Shown: positions 17,361 through 27,638 of the stretch, in pieces
How the letters are laid out: each line of letters opens with the position of its first letter
Numbering within the stretch: position 1 is the first letter of the stretch
Assembly: GCF_022750545.1 (NCBI RefSeq)
Contig: NZ_PUIC01000001.1
Coordinates: forward strand, 728,956 to 792,955
Reading direction: 5' to 3'
From: Caulobacter sp. CCUG 60055
GTDB taxonomy: Bacteria > Pseudomonadota > Alphaproteobacteria > Caulobacterales > Caulobacteraceae
DNA: 64,000 nucleotides
The notes under the pieces: model-generated
What the model was told of the DNA's origin: nothing
What the model saw: the letters and a program-made list of their open reading frames with translations, nothing else
Database searches by the model: none
Translations under genes and position numbers: made by a program

Positions 17361-18257
17361 TCAAGCGAGCTCGGCGATCTTGCCGCGCAGCATCTGGATG
17401 AAGGCGGAGAAGTCCTTGCCCCCATAGCCCAGGCCGTCGAACATCGCATAGAGGGCTTCGGCCTGGGCGCCCATCGGCGTCGAGGCGCCGGCCTTGGCGG
17501 CGGCGTCCTGGGCCAGCTTGAGGTCCTTGAGCATCATCGCCGTGGCGAAGCCGCCGGCGTAGCCCTTGTCGGCGGGGGTCTGCGGCCCGACGCCAGGGAC
17601 CGGGCAATAGGTGGTCACCGACCAGCACTGCCCCGACGACTTGGAGGCGATCTCGAAAAAGCGGTCGGCGGCCAGGCCCAGCTTCTCGGCCAGGGCGAAG
17701 GCCTCGCAGGTCCCCAGCATCGACACGCCCAGCAGCATGTTGTTGCAGATCTTGGCCGCCTGCCCCGCCCCGGCCGCGCCGGCATGGATCACCGCCCGCG
17801 CCATCGGCGTCAGCACCGCCTCGACGGCGGCGAAATCGGCGTCCTCGCAGCCGACCATGAAGGCCAGGGTGCCGGCGTCGGCCGCCATCACCCCGCCCGA
17901 GACCGGCGCGTCGGCGACGCGGAAGCCCGCCGCCTTGGCCTCGGCCGCCACGGCGCGGGCGCTGTCGACGTCGATGGTCGAGCAGTCGATCAGCAGCGCC
18001 GTCTTCGGCGCGTTCGGGAGGATGTGCTCGGCGTAGACCTGGCGCACATGCGGCCCGGCCGGCAGCATGGTGACCACCGCCTCGGCGTCCTTGACCGCCT
18101 CGGCCACCGAGGCGGCGGCGCGGCAGCCGCTGGCCGCGGCGCGGTCGAGCGCGGCCTTGGACAGGTCGAAGGCGACGACCTCGTGGCCGGCCTTGGCCTG
18201 GTTGGCGGCCATGCCGCCGCCCATGTTTCCGAGCCCGATGAAGGCGATCCGGGTCAT
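17361..18257 (-). CDS. mmsB: 3-Hydroxyisobutyrate dehydrogenase
   Basis: MmsB oxidises 3-hydroxyisobutyrate to methylmalonate semialdehyde with NAD. The 298-residue protein has the N-terminal Rossmann loop [20 protein letters not shown] (residues 5-24), the substrate motif [21 protein letters not shown] (about 117-137) and the catalytic Lys region [11 protein letters not shown]. It sits between the CoA hydrolase and mmsA products in pathway order, inside one operon. The context separates it from the related tartronate semialdehyde reductases. Confidence 0.93.
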   Translation of the reverse strand: MTRIAFIGLGNMGGGMAANQAKAGHEVVAFDLSKAALDRAAASGCRAAASVAEAVKDAEAVVTMLPAGPHVRQVYAEHILPNAPKTALLIDCSTIDVDSARAVAAEAKAAGFRVADAPVSGGVMAADAGTLAFMVGCEDADFAAVEAVLTPMARAVIHAGAAGAGQAAKICNNMLLGVSMLGTCEAFALAEKLGLAADRFFEIASKSSGQCWSVTTYCPVPGVGPQTPADKGYAGGFATAMMLKDLKLAQDAAAKAGASTPMGAQAEALYAMFDGLGYGGKDFSAFIQMLRGKIAELA

Positions 18258-18296
18258 GCGTTCCTCTCCAGTCTTTTCGTTCTCGCGCCGTCCCTC

Positions 18297-19349
18297 TCAG
18301 GGCAGCGGCGACCATTCCTGATCGGCCGGCAGGGGCGCGAAGATTTCGTCCAGCATGGCGTCGGTGACGCCTTCCAGCGTCGCCGGAGACCATTTCGGCG
18401 CGTTGTCCTTGTCGACGATCACCGCCCGCACGCCCTCGATGAAGTCATGCCGCTGAACGACGCGGGCGCCGATGCGGTATTCCATGCGCATGTTGTCGGC
18501 GAAGTCGGTCATCGCCCCGCCGGCGGCCAGTTGGCGCAGGGCGACCTTCATGGTCTGCGGCGACTTGGTCTTGAGAAGCGCGAGCTGGGCCTTGGCCCAG
18601 TCCGAGCCGTCAGCCTCCAGCGCCGCGAAGATCGCCTCGACGCCGCCGGCGCCGAACAGGCGGCCGATGTCGTCCTGATGCGCGGCCAGGGGCGGCCGGC
18701 CGGCGTCGGCCTCGTATTCGGTGAGCAGTTCCTCGATCCGGTCCGGCTCGGCCAGGATCGCCGCCTTCAGCGCCTCGACGCGCCCGCTTTCCACATAGTC
18801 GGTGGCGATGCCCAGCAGCAGGCAGTCGGCGGCCTTGATGCGCGCGCCCGTCAGGGCCAGCCACAGGCCGGTCTTGCCCGGCAGCCGGGGCAGGAACCAG
18901 CCGCCGCCGACGTCCGGGAACAGGCCGATGCCGGTCTCGGGCATGGCGAAGGTGGTCCGCTCGGTGGCGACGCGATAGCGCGCCGGCATCGAGACGCCGA
19001 CCCCGCCGCCCATGGTCACCCCGTCGGCGATGGCGCAGATCGGCTTCTCGTAGCGATACAGCAGCGCGTTCAGGCGATATTCGACGAAGAAGAACTCCCG
19101 CGCCGCCGCGCCGTCCCCCGCTCCGCTCTCGGCCAGCATGCGGATGTCGCCGCCGGCGCAGAAACCGCGCTCGCCGGCGTGGTCGATCAGCACCAGCCGC
19201 ACCGCCGCATCGTCCCGCCAGGCCAGCAGCGCCTCGGTCATCAGGCGGCACATGTTGGTGGTCAGGGCGTGCAGCGCCTTGGGGCGGTTCAAGGTGATGC
19301 GGCCGACCGCGCCCTCGACGCGGGTGAGGACTTCCGGCTCCTGGCTCAT
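18297..19349 (-). CDS. 3-Hydroxyisobutyryl-CoA hydrolase
   Basis: The 350-residue crotonase-family protein releases CoA from 3-hydroxyisobutyryl-CoA in valine breakdown. Its length and the [21 protein letters not shown] motif (about residues 120-140) are diagnostic of the HIBCH group, as are [11 protein letters not shown] and the C-terminal [18 protein letters not shown]. Its ATG overlaps the stop of the preceding dehydrogenase gene by 4 bases. mmsB follows after 39 bases. Confidence 0.93.
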   Translation of the reverse strand: MSQEPEVLTRVEGAVGRITLNRPKALHALTTNMCRLMTEALLAWRDDAAVRLVLIDHAGERGFCAGGDIRMLAESGAGDGAAAREFFFVEYRLNALLYRYEKPICAIADGVTMGGGVGVSMPARYRVATERTTFAMPETGIGLFPDVGGGWFLPRLPGKTGLWLALTGARIKAADCLLLGIATDYVESGRVEALKAAILAEPDRIEELLTEYEADAGRPPLAAHQDDIGRLFGAGGVEAIFAALEADGSDWAKAQLALLKTKSPQTMKVALRQLAAGGAMTDFADNMRMEYRIGARVVQRHDFIEGVRAVIVDKDNAPKWSPATLEGVTDAMLDEIFAPLPADQEWSPLP

Positions 19350-20485
19350 TGGCGGAACATCTCCCGGGCGGTGATGACGCGCATGATCTCGTTGGTGCCT
19401 TCCAGAATCTGGTGCACCCGCAGGTCGCGCACGATCCGCTCCAGCGGATAGTCCTTCAAATACCCATAGCCGCCGTGCAGTTGCAGCGCCTGGTTGGCGA
19501 CCTCGAAGCCGGCGTCGGTGGCGAAACGCTTGGCCATGGCGCAGTACTTGGTGGCGTTGGGGTCGCGCCGATCCAGGGCGTCGGCGCCGCGATAGACCAT
19601 CAGCCGCGCCGCCTCCAGCTCGGTGGCCATATCGGCCAGCTTGAACTGCAGGGCCTGGAACTCCTTCAGCGCCCGGCCGAACTGGTTGCGGGTCTCCATG
19701 TAGGCCTTGGCGGTGTCGAGGGCGAGCCTGGAGCCGCCCAGCGAGCACGAGGCGATGTTCAGCCGCCCGCCGTCCAGGCCCATCATGGCGAAGCGGAAGC
19801 CGTCGCCCTCGGCGCCGATGCGGTTCTCGACCGGCACCCGCACGTTGTCGAAATTGACCTGGGCGGTCGGCTGGCTGGTCCAGCCCATCTTGCGCTCGTT
19901 GGCGCCGAAAGACAGGCCCTCGGTCCCCTTCTCCACCACCACGGCCGAGACGCCCTTGGGACCGTCGCCGCCGGTGCGGACCATGACCACATAGATGTCC
20001 GACACCCCGGCGCCGGAGATGAACGCCTTGGAGCCGTTCAGCACGTAGTGGTCGCCGTCCAGGACGGCCTTGGTCTTCAGCGCCGCCGCGTCCGAGCCCG
20101 AGCCCGGCTCGGTCAGGCAATAGGAGGCGATCAGCTCCATCGAGGTCAGGCGCGGCAGGTACTTGCGGCGCAGCTCCTCCGAGCCGAAGCGGTCGATCAT
20201 CCACGAGGCCATGTTGTGGATCGAGATGAACGCCGCCGTCGAGACGTCGCCATAGGACAGCGCCTCGAAGATCAGCGCCGCGTCCAGACGCCCGAGGGCC
20301 GAGCCGCCGACATCTTCCTTCACATAGATGCCGGCGAAGCCGAGGCTGGCCGCCTTGCGGATCACGTCGACGGGGAAGTGCTTCTCCTCGTCCCAGCGGG
20401 CCGAATGCGGCGCCAGCTCCGCCGCGGCGAAAGCCTGGGCCGCTTCCTGGATGGCGCGTTGGTCTTCAGTCAGTTCGAAATTCAT
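19346..20485 (-). CDS. Isobutyryl-CoA dehydrogenase (acyl-CoA dehydrogenase)
   Basis: The 379-residue flavoprotein oxidises isobutyryl-CoA to methacrylyl-CoA. It shows [21 protein letters not shown] at the N-terminus, [18 protein letters not shown] (about residues 122-139), and the C-terminal [17 protein letters not shown] and LEGTNEIMR with the catalytic Glu (Glu362). The assignment to isobutyryl-CoA rests on its place in an operon with mmsA, mmsB and the CoA hydrolase. It starts 8 bases after mmsA and overlaps the next start by 4 bases. Confidence 0.9.
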   Translation of the reverse strand: MNFELTEDQRAIQEAAQAFAAAELAPHSARWDEEKHFPVDVIRKAASLGFAGIYVKEDVGGSALGRLDAALIFEALSYGDVSTAAFISIHNMASWMIDRFGSEELRRKYLPRLTSMELIASYCLTEPGSGSDAAALKTKAVLDGDHYVLNGSKAFISGAGVSDIYVVMVRTGGDGPKGVSAVVVEKGTEGLSFGANERKMGWTSQPTAQVNFDNVRVPVENRIGAEGDGFRFAMMGLDGGRLNIASCSLGGSRLALDTAKAYMETRNQFGRALKEFQALQFKLADMATELEAARLMVYRGADALDRRDPNATKYCAMAKRFATDAGFEVANQALQLHGGYGYLKDYPLERIVRDLRVHQILEGTNEIMRVITAREMFRQ

Positions 20486-20493
20486 CTAGGGCG

Positions 20494-22005
20494 TCACTTC
20501 ATGGTCGGGATGACGAAGGCGGAGTCCTCGCTGACGCCTTCGGGCCAGCGGGCGGTCACGGTCTTCACCTTAGTGAAGAACTTCACGCCTTCCATGCCAT
20601 GCTGGTTGGTGTCGCCGAAGGCCGAACGCTTCCAGCCGCCGAAGGTGTGGTAGGCGACCGGCACCGGGATCGGCACGTTGATCCCGACCATGCCGACATT
20701 GACGCGGGCGGCGAACTCGCGGGCGGCGCGGCCGTTGCGGGTGAAGATGGCGACGCCGTTGCCGTACTGGTGCTGCGACGGCAGGGCCACGGCTTCCTCG
20801 AAGGTTTCGGCGCGGACCAGCTGCAGCACCGGGCCGAAGATCTCTTCCTGGTAGGTCTTCATGCCCGGCTTGACGTGGTCGAACAGCGTCGGGCCGATGA
20901 AGAAGCCCTTCTCGTAGCCCTGCAGGGCGAAGTCGCGGCCGTCGACCACCAACTCGGCGCCCTCTTCCTGACCGATGCGGATGTAGTCGGCGATCTTGGC
21001 GCGGTGCTGGGCGCTGACCACCGGGCCGTATTGGGCGGCCGCGTCGGTGGAGACGCCGACCTTCAGGGTCTCGATCTCGACCAGCAGGCGCTCGCGCAGC
21101 TCGTCGGCGGTCTTCTTGCCGACCGGCACCGCCACCGGCAGGGCCATGCAGCGCTCGCCGGCCGAGCCGAAGGCGGCCCCGACCAGATCCTTGACCGTCT
21201 GATCCATGTCGGCGTCGGGCAGGATGACGCCATGGTTCTTGGCCCCGCCCATGGCCTGGATGCGCTTGCCGTGCGCCGTGCCGGTCGCATAGACGTACTG
21301 GGCGATGTCGGACGAGCCGACGAAGCTGACCGCCTTGATGTCGGGATGGGTCAGGATGGCGTCCACCGCCGCCTTGTCGCCGTGGACGACGTTGAGCACG
21401 CCAGTCACGTCCAGGCCCGCGGCGGCGCCCGCCTCCATGAACAGCTCGGCCAGGCGAACCGGCACCGACGGGTCCTTTTCCGACGGCTTGAGGATGAAGG
21501 TGTTGCCCACCGCGATGGCCACGCCGAACATCCACATCGGGATCATGGCCGGGAAGTTGAACGGGGTGATCCCTGCGACCACGCCAAGCGGCTGGCGCAT
21601 CGAATAGACGTCGATCCCCGGCCCGGCGCCTTCGGTGTATTCGCCCTTGAGCACGTGGGGCACGCCGCAGGCGAACTCGATCACCTCCAGGCCGCGCTGG
21701 ATGTCGCCCTTGGAGTCGGCGATCACCTTGCCGTGCTCGGACGACAGCAGTTCGGCGAGCGTGTTCATGTTCGCCTCGACCAGGCGCTTGAACTCGAACA
21801 TCACCCGGGCGCGACGCTGGGGATTGACGGCCGACCAGCGGTGCTGGGCCTTCACCGCCGCCTGGACGGCGGCGTCGAGTTCGCCCGCCGCAGCCAGGGC
21901 GACACGGGCCTGAACCTCGCCGCTGTTGGGGTTGAACACGTCGCCGAAGCGGCCGGACGTCCCGGCGACGGCCTCGCCGTTCACGAAGTGGCGAATGTCA
22001 CGCAT
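20494..22005 (-). CDS. mmsA: Methylmalonate-semialdehyde dehydrogenase (acylating)
   Basis: MmsA converts methylmalonate semialdehyde to propionyl-CoA with NAD and CoA. The 503-residue protein has FVNGEAVAGTSGRFGDVFNP at the N-terminus, the TPFNFPAMIPMWMF motif, and the catalytic Cys in GSAGERCMALPVAV (Cys286). The start at 22005 is the only one consistent with family length; longer in-frame readings run through the promoter. It is first in the valine operon and divergent from a LysR gene. The propionyl-CoA formed would go to the carboxylase encoded further along. Confidence 0.95.
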   Translation of the reverse strand: MRDIRHFVNGEAVAGTSGRFGDVFNPNSGEVQARVALAAAGELDAAVQAAVKAQHRWSAVNPQRRARVMFEFKRLVEANMNTLAELLSSEHGKVIADSKGDIQRGLEVIEFACGVPHVLKGEYTEGAGPGIDVYSMRQPLGVVAGITPFNFPAMIPMWMFGVAIAVGNTFILKPSEKDPSVPVRLAELFMEAGAAAGLDVTGVLNVVHGDKAAVDAILTHPDIKAVSFVGSSDIAQYVYATGTAHGKRIQAMGGAKNHGVILPDADMDQTVKDLVGAAFGSAGERCMALPVAVPVGKKTADELRERLLVEIETLKVGVSTDAAAQYGPVVSAQHRAKIADYIRIGQEEGAELVVDGRDFALQGYEKGFFIGPTLFDHVKPGMKTYQEEIFGPVLQLVRAETFEEAVALPSQHQYGNGVAIFTRNGRAAREFAARVNVGMVGINVPIPVPVAYHTFGGWKRSAFGDTNQHGMEGVKFFTKVKTVTARWPEGVSEDSAFVIPTMK

Positions 22006-22072
22006 GGCGGTCTCCCAAAAAGTCGTTGGGCGGAGGGCTATCATTTGACGGCCGCCGCCTGTCGAGCGATTT

Positions 22073-22085
22073 TTCAGTGCTGGAA
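22073..22085. promoter_or_regulatory. LysR-type T-N11-A box candidate
   Basis: TTC - 7 bases - GAA forms a T-N11-A dyad in the 103-base gap between mmsA and the divergent LysR gene, 24 bases before the LysR start. This is the usual form and place of a LysR binding site, but the motif is short and could occur by chance. Confidence 0.4.
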
Positions 22086-22108
22086 TTGCATTTTCGCAGG
22101 ATGGGGCC

Positions 22109-22987
22109 GTGCTCGACTGGGACGACTTGCGCATCTTCCTGGCCGCCGCGCGCGGCCGGTCGTTCGCCACCGCGGGGCTGAAGCTCGGCATGGACGCCAC
22201 CACGGTCGGGCGGCGGGTCCAACGCCTCGAGGCGGCCCTGGGGGCCACCCTGTTCGGCCGCTCGCCCCAGGGCCTGCACCTGACCTCGGCCGGAGCCCGT
22301 CTGCTCGAATCCAGCCTCGACGTCGAGACGGCGGTGGAATCGATGCAGACCGTGCACACTGGCGTGTTCGGCACGGTGCGGATGAGCGCGTCAGAGGGGT
22401 TCGGCGCCCACGTGCTCGCCCCCGCCCTGCCCGATCTGCTGCAGCGACGCCCCGACCTGACGGTCGAGCTGGTGGCCAATTCCGGCTTCCTGTCGCCGTC
22501 GATCCGCGAGGTCGACGTGGCGGTGACCCTGAACCCGCCGGTCTCCGAGCGGCTGAGCGTCGAGCGCCTGACCGACTATGAGCTCGGCCTCTACGCCGCC
22601 GCCGCCTATCTCGACCGGGCCGGGCGGCCGACGACGCGCGCCGACCTCTTCGACCACCCGCTGATCGGCTATATCGACGACCTGATCTACGCGCCGGAAC
22701 TGCGCTACCTGGCCGAGGTCGAGCCGGGTCTGCGCCCGCGCGCGTCCAGTTCCTCGATCCGGGCCCAGCTGGCCATGATCGCCGCCGGCGCCGGCGTCGG
22801 CATCCTGCCCCGGTTCATGGCCGAGCCCGGCGCCGGACTGGAGCGCGTGCTGCCGGACGAGGTCCGCCTGAGACGGACCTTCTGGGTCGCGGTGCACCAG
22901 GATCTTCGCGCCACCCCGCGCGTGCGGGCCGTGCTCGAATGGATGTCGGAGACCGCGAGCCGCAACCGGGACCGACTGCTGGGCTGA
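22109..22987 (+). CDS. LysR family regulator of the valine operon
   Basis: The 292-residue protein starts at GTG and has an N-terminal winged helix (WDDLRIFLAAARGRSFATAG, then DATTVGRRVQRLEAALGATL and the LTSAG turn) and a C-terminal LysR effector domain. It is divergently transcribed from mmsA across 103 bases, the standard arrangement for a LysR activator of the adjacent operon. The inducer may be 3-hydroxyisobutyrate or an acyl-CoA intermediate. Known mmsAB regulation in Pseudomonas uses an AraC-type MmsR, so this would be a different solution. Confidence 0.9.
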   Translation: MLDWDDLRIFLAAARGRSFATAGLKLGMDATTVGRRVQRLEAALGATLFGRSPQGLHLTSAGARLLESSLDVETAVESMQTVHTGVFGTVRMSASEGFGAHVLAPALPDLLQRRPDLTVELVANSGFLSPSIREVDVAVTLNPPVSERLSVERLTDYELGLYAAAAYLDRAGRPTTRADLFDHPLIGYIDDLIYAPELRYLAEVEPGLRPRASSSSIRAQLAMIAAGAGVGILPRFMAEPGAGLERVLPDEVRLRRTFWVAVHQDLRATPRVRAVLEWMSETASRNRDRLLG

Positions 22988-23104
22988 GGGCCTCGCGAAA
23001 CACAGCTCATGGACGTCCGCGCCCCGACGCTTGCGCTTAGGTTGCGGCCGCCATAGTCTCGCGCGATGCCCATCGCGGGCAGACTTACTTTCGGGGGTAA
23101 AATC

Positions 23105-23488
23105 ATGGGCTCTTATGTCCAACAGTCCTTGGTCGGCAACGAGCGGGTCGTAGCGTCCGCCAAACTGCATTGGATCGCGTTTCTCTGGCCGTTCTCGATC
23201 TTGAGCGCCCTGAGCACGGAACTGGCCGTGACCGACAAGCGCGTCATCGCCAAGACCGGTCTGATCTCGCGCAAGACCATCGAGCAACGCCTGGCCAAGG
23301 TCGACGCCATTCGCGTCAACCAGGGCATCCTGGGCCGCATCCTCGGCTACGGCACAATCATCGTGTCGGGCTCGGGCATGTCGGCCGAGGGCATCAAGAA
23401 CATATCCAACCCCCTCGCCTTCAAGCGGGCGGTGGAAGAGCAGATCCAGCGTCACGAGGATGAGGCGCGCGCGCCGGTCCCCGCCTAG
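23105..23488 (+). CDS. Bacterial PH (bPH2) domain protein
   Basis: The 127-residue protein has a short N-terminus (SYVQQSLVGNERVVASAKLHW), one hydrophobic stretch (IAFLWPFSILSALSTELAV, about residues 23-42) and a bacterial PH-like domain (VTDKRVIAKTGLISRKTIEQ, then GILGRILGYGTIIVSGSG). Such small proteins are membrane-associated and of unknown role. The start at 23105 has a GGGGGT site 7 bases upstream; an ATG 13 codons earlier is less likely. It ends before a strong terminator. Confidence 0.82.
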   Translation: MGSYVQQSLVGNERVVASAKLHWIAFLWPFSILSALSTELAVTDKRVIAKTGLISRKTIEQRLAKVDAIRVNQGILGRILGYGTIIVSGSGMSAEGIKNISNPLAFKRAVEEQIQRHEDEARAPVPA

Positions 23489-23576
23489 GCCCTATCCAGC
23501 CTGGCGAAGCCTCCGGCCGGACGCCGCGCCCCGGCTCGGAGCGGTCGGCCCAGTCAAACGACCGGTCAAACGGGAA

Positions 23577-23605
23577 ACGCCGGCGGTTCGATGAACCGCC
23601 GGCGT
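23577..23605. terminator. Bidirectional terminator between convergent genes
   Basis: A perfect 13-bp stem (23577-23589 with 23593-23605) with a 3-base loop lies between the PH-domain gene and pckG. T-rich tracts flank both sides (CTTTCTTC on plus, TTTCCCGTTT on minus), so it can serve both genes. Confidence 0.8.
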
Positions 23606-23643
23606 CTTTCTTCGAGCGTCTTTCCTTCAGCCTGCGTCCCGCC

Positions 23644-25485
23644 TCAGGCCGCCTGGCGCGCCTCCGCCGCCGCCAGCCGCGCCGCCAGGGCGACATGCTC
23701 CTCGCGCAGGGCCTGCGGCAGCCGCTCGCCGAAGCGGTCGTAGAAGGCCGGGATCAGCGCCGCCTCTTCCTTCCAGACATCGACGTCGACCGAGAGCAGC
23801 AGGTCGAGCTGCGCGTCGCTGAGGCCGAGGCCGGCGACGTCCAGCGCCTCCCTGGCCGGCACGCGGCCGATCGGGGTGTCCTCGGCGCCGGCGGCGCCGT
23901 CGAGCCGCTCGACGATCCATTTCAGCACGCGGCTGTTCTCGCCATAGCCCGGCCAGACGAACTTGCCGTCGTCGCCCTTGCGGAACCAGTTGACGAAGTA
24001 GATGCGGGGCAGCTTGGCCGCGTCGGCGCCCTCGCCCAGCTTCAGCCAGTGGCTGAAATAGTCGCCCATGTTGTAGCCGCAGAACGGCAGCATGGCGAAG
24101 GGATCGCGCCGCAGCTCGCCCACCTTGTTCTCGGCGGCGGCGGTTCCTTCCGAGGCGACGTTCGAGGCCAGGAACACGCCATGACGCCAGTCGAAGGCCT
24201 CCGTCACCAACGGCACAGCGCTGGCGCGGCGGCCGCCGAACAGGAAGGCCGAGATCGGCACGCCCCGGGGGTCTTCCCACTCGGGGGCGATGATCGGGCA
24301 TTGGGCCGCGGGGACCGCGAACCGCGCGTTGGGGTGCGCCGCCGGCTCGCCCAGCTCGGGCGACCAGGCCCGGCCGCGCCAGTCGGTGAGACCGGCGGGA
24401 GCTTCGGGGGTCAGGCCTTCCCACCATACGTCGCCGTCTTCGGTCAGGGCGACGTTGGTGTAGACGCAGTTCGAATGCAGCGTGTCCACGGCGTTGCGGT
24501 TGGTGTGCTTGCCGGTGCCGGGCGCCACGCCGAAGAACCCGGCCTCGGGGTTGATGGCGTAGAGCCGGCCGTCGTCGCCGAACCGCATCCAGCAGATGTC
24601 GTCGCCGATGGTCTCGGCCTTCCAGCCGGGGATGGTCGGCTGCAGCATGGCCATGTTGGTCTTGCCGCAGGCGCTGGGGAACGCCGCCGCCACATAGCGC
24701 ACCGCGCCCTCGGGCGAGGTCAGCTTGAGGATCAGCATGTGCTCGGCCAGCCAGCCCTCGTCGCGGGCCATCACCGAGGCGATGCGCAGGGCGTAGCACT
24801 TCTTGCCCAGGAGAGCGTTGCCGCCGTAGCCCGAACCGTAGGACCAGATCTCGCGGGTCTCGGGGAAATGGACGATGTACTTGGTTTCGTTGCAGGGCCA
24901 GGCGACGTCCGGCTGGCCGTCCGCCAGCGGCATGCCCACCGTATGCACCGCCGGGACGAAGAAGCCGTCGTCGCCGATCTGGTCGAGGGCGGCCTTGCCC
25001 ATGCGGGTCATCACCCGCATCGAGATGGCCACATAGGCGCTGTCGGTGATCTCGACGCCGAGGGCGCTGATCTTGGAGCCCAGCGGCCCCATGCAGAACG
25101 GCACCACATACATGGTGCGGCCGCGCATGCAGCCCTCGAACAGGCCGCGCAGCTCGGCGCGCATGCCCTCGGGCTCGCGCCAGTTGTTGGTCGGGCCGGC
25201 GTCGGCCTGATCCTGCGAGCAGATGAAGGTCCGGCTTTCCACCCGCGCCACGTCGCGGGGGTCGGAGGCCGCGTAGAACGAATTGGGCCGCTTGTCGGGG
25301 TTCAGGCGCCGCAGCGTGCCGCCGGCCACCAGGGCGTCGGTCAGCTGGGCCCATTCCTCGTCGGAGCCGTCGCACCAGTGAACCCGGTCGGGCTGGGCGA
25401 GCTCGGCGATCTCACGCACCCAGGCGAGGAGGCGCGCATGCTTGGTCGGGGCCCCGTCGAGGCCCGCGATGGTCGTATCGTGCAT
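23644..25485 (-). CDS. pckG: Phosphoenolpyruvate carboxykinase (GTP)
   Basis: The enzyme converts oxaloacetate to phosphoenolpyruvate with GTP, the first step of gluconeogenesis, in the cytoplasm. The 613-residue length and motifs identify the GTP class: [18 protein letters not shown], the P-loop with reactive cysteine [14 protein letters not shown] (Cys273, Lys275), and [14 protein letters not shown]. Many alphaproteobacteria use the ATP-type PckA instead, so this form is informative for taxonomy. It lies between the propionyl-CoA carboxylase gene and the valine operon, all of which feed C4 acids. A short palindrome lies in its upstream region. Confidence 0.95.
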   Translation of the reverse strand: MHDTTIAGLDGAPTKHARLLAWVREIAELAQPDRVHWCDGSDEEWAQLTDALVAGGTLRRLNPDKRPNSFYAASDPRDVARVESRTFICSQDQADAGPTNNWREPEGMRAELRGLFEGCMRGRTMYVVPFCMGPLGSKISALGVEITDSAYVAISMRVMTRMGKAALDQIGDDGFFVPAVHTVGMPLADGQPDVAWPCNETKYIVHFPETREIWSYGSGYGGNALLGKKCYALRIASVMARDEGWLAEHMLILKLTSPEGAVRYVAAAFPSACGKTNMAMLQPTIPGWKAETIGDDICWMRFGDDGRLYAINPEAGFFGVAPGTGKHTNRNAVDTLHSNCVYTNVALTEDGDVWWEGLTPEAPAGLTDWRGRAWSPELGEPAAHPNARFAVPAAQCPIIAPEWEDPRGVPISAFLFGGRRASAVPLVTEAFDWRHGVFLASNVASEGTAAAENKVGELRRDPFAMLPFCGYNMGDYFSHWLKLGEGADAAKLPRIYFVNWFRKGDDGKFVWPGYGENSRVLKWIVERLDGAAGAEDTPIGRVPAREALDVAGLGLSDAQLDLLLSVDVDVWKEEAALIPAFYDRFGERLPQALREEHVALAARLAAAEARQAA

Positions 25486-25599
25486 TTTTCCCTCGGAGCA
25501 GTTTGCGCGACCGAGCGCTCTTTTCGGCGCTTCGGCGCTAGGGTCTCTCGACCGATGTTTCGCTCGCTCTCCCTGTTGCGACTAGCCCTAGCCGGCTAC

Positions 25600-25612
25600 C
25601 GCAAACTTTGCG
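25600..25612. promoter_or_regulatory. Palindrome upstream of pckG
   Basis: CGCAAA-C-TTTGCG is a 13-bp near-perfect palindrome 115 bases upstream of the pckG start and 20 bases beyond the pccA stop. A related TTTGCGCG half-site lies closer to the gene, near 25502. It could be an operator for a LacI-like regulator, as pck genes have in some alphaproteobacteria. Confidence 0.4.
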
Positions 25613-25632
25613 ATTTGGCGACAGTTTCTTGA

Positions 25633-27636
25633 TCAAACGAATTCGACGAGCACCTCGTCGGCGGCGACCGGATCGCCGGACTTGGCCCCCACGGTCTTGA
25701 CCACGCCCTCGCGCTCGGCGCGGATGATGTTCTGCATCTTCATCGCCTCGATGATGCAGACCACCTCGCCCTCGCGCACCGTCTGGCCGACGGCGACGTC
25801 CATCGACACCACCAGGCCCGGCATCGGCGAGATCACCATCTTGGAGGTGTCGGGCGCCTGCTTTTCGGGAAGCCGCTGGTGCAGGTCGGCCGAAAGCGGC
25901 GTCAGCACCAGCACGGCCCGCCGGGCGGCGCGATGGCGGATGACGAAGCCTTCGCCGGCCGGCTGCACCGTCGCCGTGAAGGGCTCGCCGTTCAGTCGCC
26001 CGCGGTAGAGCGCCTTGCCGGGCCGCCAGTCGACGGTCTCCAGGGTGAGCGCGCGATCCTCGTCGAGGATGCGCACCTTCAGCGCCCCGCCCTCCTCCGA
26101 CAGCGCGACCGCCCGACGGGTCTTGCCGACGAACACCGCCCACTCGGTGCGCGACAGCGGCGCGGCCAGACCGTTCCCGGCCTCCCTGGCGCGCGCGGCC
26201 AAGGTGCGGTGCATATGGGCGGCGACGGCGGTCATGACGTCGGTCTGAAACGGGGTCGGCTCGACGCCGGTGAAGCCTTCCGGGAACTCGTCGGCGATGT
26301 AGCTGGTCGCCAGCTCGCCGCTCTTGAACCGCTCCTGGTCCATCACCGCGGCCAGGAACGGCACGTTCTGGCCCAGGCCCTCGATATGGAAGTCCTCGAG
26401 CGCGCGGGCCATGCCGGCGACGGCCTGGGCGCGGGTCGGCGCCCAGGTGCACAGCTTGGAGATCATCGGGTCGTAGAACATCGAGATCTCGTCGCCTTCG
26501 CGCACGCCGGCGTCGTTGCGGACCTTGCAGCCCTCGGCGGTGTCGCCCTCGACCGGCGGCTCGTAGCGGACCAGCCGGCCGATCGACGGCAGGAACTTGC
26601 GGTACGGGTCCTCGGCGTAGATGCGGCTCTCGACCGCCCAGCCTTTGATCTTCAGGTCGCCCTGCCCGAAGGCCAGCTTCTCGCCATAGGCGACGCGGAT
26701 CATCTGCTCGACCAGGTCAAGGCCGGTGATCAGCTCGGTGACCGGGTGCTCGACCTGCAGACGGGTATTCATCTCCAGGAAATAGAAGCTCTTGTCCTGG
26801 CCGGCGACAAACTCGACCGTGCCGGCGCTGTCGTAGCCGACCGCCTGGGCCAGGGCGACGGCCTGGGCCCCCATGGCGGCGCGGGTCGCCTCGTCGAGCA
26901 GCGGGCTCGGCGCTTCCTCGATGACCTTCTGGTTACGGCGCTGGATCGAGCATTCGCGCTCGAACAGGTGCACGACATTGCCGTGCTTGTCGCCCAGCAC
27001 CTGGATCTCGATATGGCGCGGGCTGGTGATGAACTTCTCGATGAAGATGCGGTCGTCGCCGAACGCGCCCTTGGCCTCGGCGCGCACGGCCGGGAAGCCT
27101 TCCTCGACGTCCTTGCGGTCATGGGCGACGCGGATGCCCTTGCCGCCGCCGCCGGCCGACGCCTTGATCATCACCGGATAGCCGATCTCCTCGGCGATGC
27201 GCACCGCGTGGGCGGTGTCGTCGATCTCGCCGATATGGCCGGGGACGGTGTTGACCTTGGCGGCGCTGGCGAACTTCTTCGACTCGATCTTGTCGCCCAT
27301 GGCCTCGATGGCCTTGGGATTGGGGCCGATGAACACGACGCCCTCGTCGGCGCAGCGCTGGGCGAACTCGGCCTTTTCCGACAGGAAGCCGAAACCGGGG
27401 TGCACGGCTTGCGCGCCGGTCTGCTTGCAGGCGGCGATGATCTTGTCGGCGACGAGGTAGGATTGCGCCGCCGGGGCCGGGCCGATGAACACCGCCTCGT
27501 CGGCCATCTCGACCGCCAAGCTGTCGGCGTCGGCTTCCGAATAGACCACCACCGTCTTGATGCCCATGCGGCGGCAGGTCTTGATGACCCGCACGGCGAT
27601 CTCACCCCGGTTGGCGATCAAAATCTTCGAGAACAT
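25633..27636 (-). CDS. pccA: Propionyl-CoA carboxylase alpha subunit
   Basis: The biotin-dependent subunit carboxylates biotin with ATP and bicarbonate for transfer to propionyl-CoA. The 667-residue protein has a biotin carboxylase domain (residues 1-450: FSKILIANRGEIAVRVIKTC, KASAGGGGKGIRV, EMNTRLQVEHPVTE), a middle region binding the beta subunit, and a C-terminal biotinyl domain with EAMKM (Lys633). The start at 27636 fits family length. pccB lies about 1.1 kb upstream on the same strand, beyond msrB and a small gene. The alternative, methylcrotonyl-CoA carboxylase alpha, is less likely given the beta subunit and valine operon. Confidence 0.93.
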   Translation of the reverse strand: MFSKILIANRGEIAVRVIKTCRRMGIKTVVVYSEADADSLAVEMADEAVFIGPAPAAQSYLVADKIIAACKQTGAQAVHPGFGFLSEKAEFAQRCADEGVVFIGPNPKAIEAMGDKIESKKFASAAKVNTVPGHIGEIDDTAHAVRIAEEIGYPVMIKASAGGGGKGIRVAHDRKDVEEGFPAVRAEAKGAFGDDRIFIEKFITSPRHIEIQVLGDKHGNVVHLFERECSIQRRNQKVIEEAPSPLLDEATRAAMGAQAVALAQAVGYDSAGTVEFVAGQDKSFYFLEMNTRLQVEHPVTELITGLDLVEQMIRVAYGEKLAFGQGDLKIKGWAVESRIYAEDPYRKFLPSIGRLVRYEPPVEGDTAEGCKVRNDAGVREGDEISMFYDPMISKLCTWAPTRAQAVAGMARALEDFHIEGLGQNVPFLAAVMDQERFKSGELATSYIADEFPEGFTGVEPTPFQTDVMTAVAAHMHRTLAARAREAGNGLAAPLSRTEWAVFVGKTRRAVALSEEGGALKVRILDEDRALTLETVDWRPGKALYRGRLNGEPFTATVQPAGEGFVIRHRAARRAVLVLTPLSADLHQRLPEKQAPDTSKMVISPMPGLVVSMDVAVGQTVREGEVVCIIEAMKMQNIIRAEREGVVKTVGAKSGDPVAADEVLVEFV

Positions 27637-27638
27637 CG

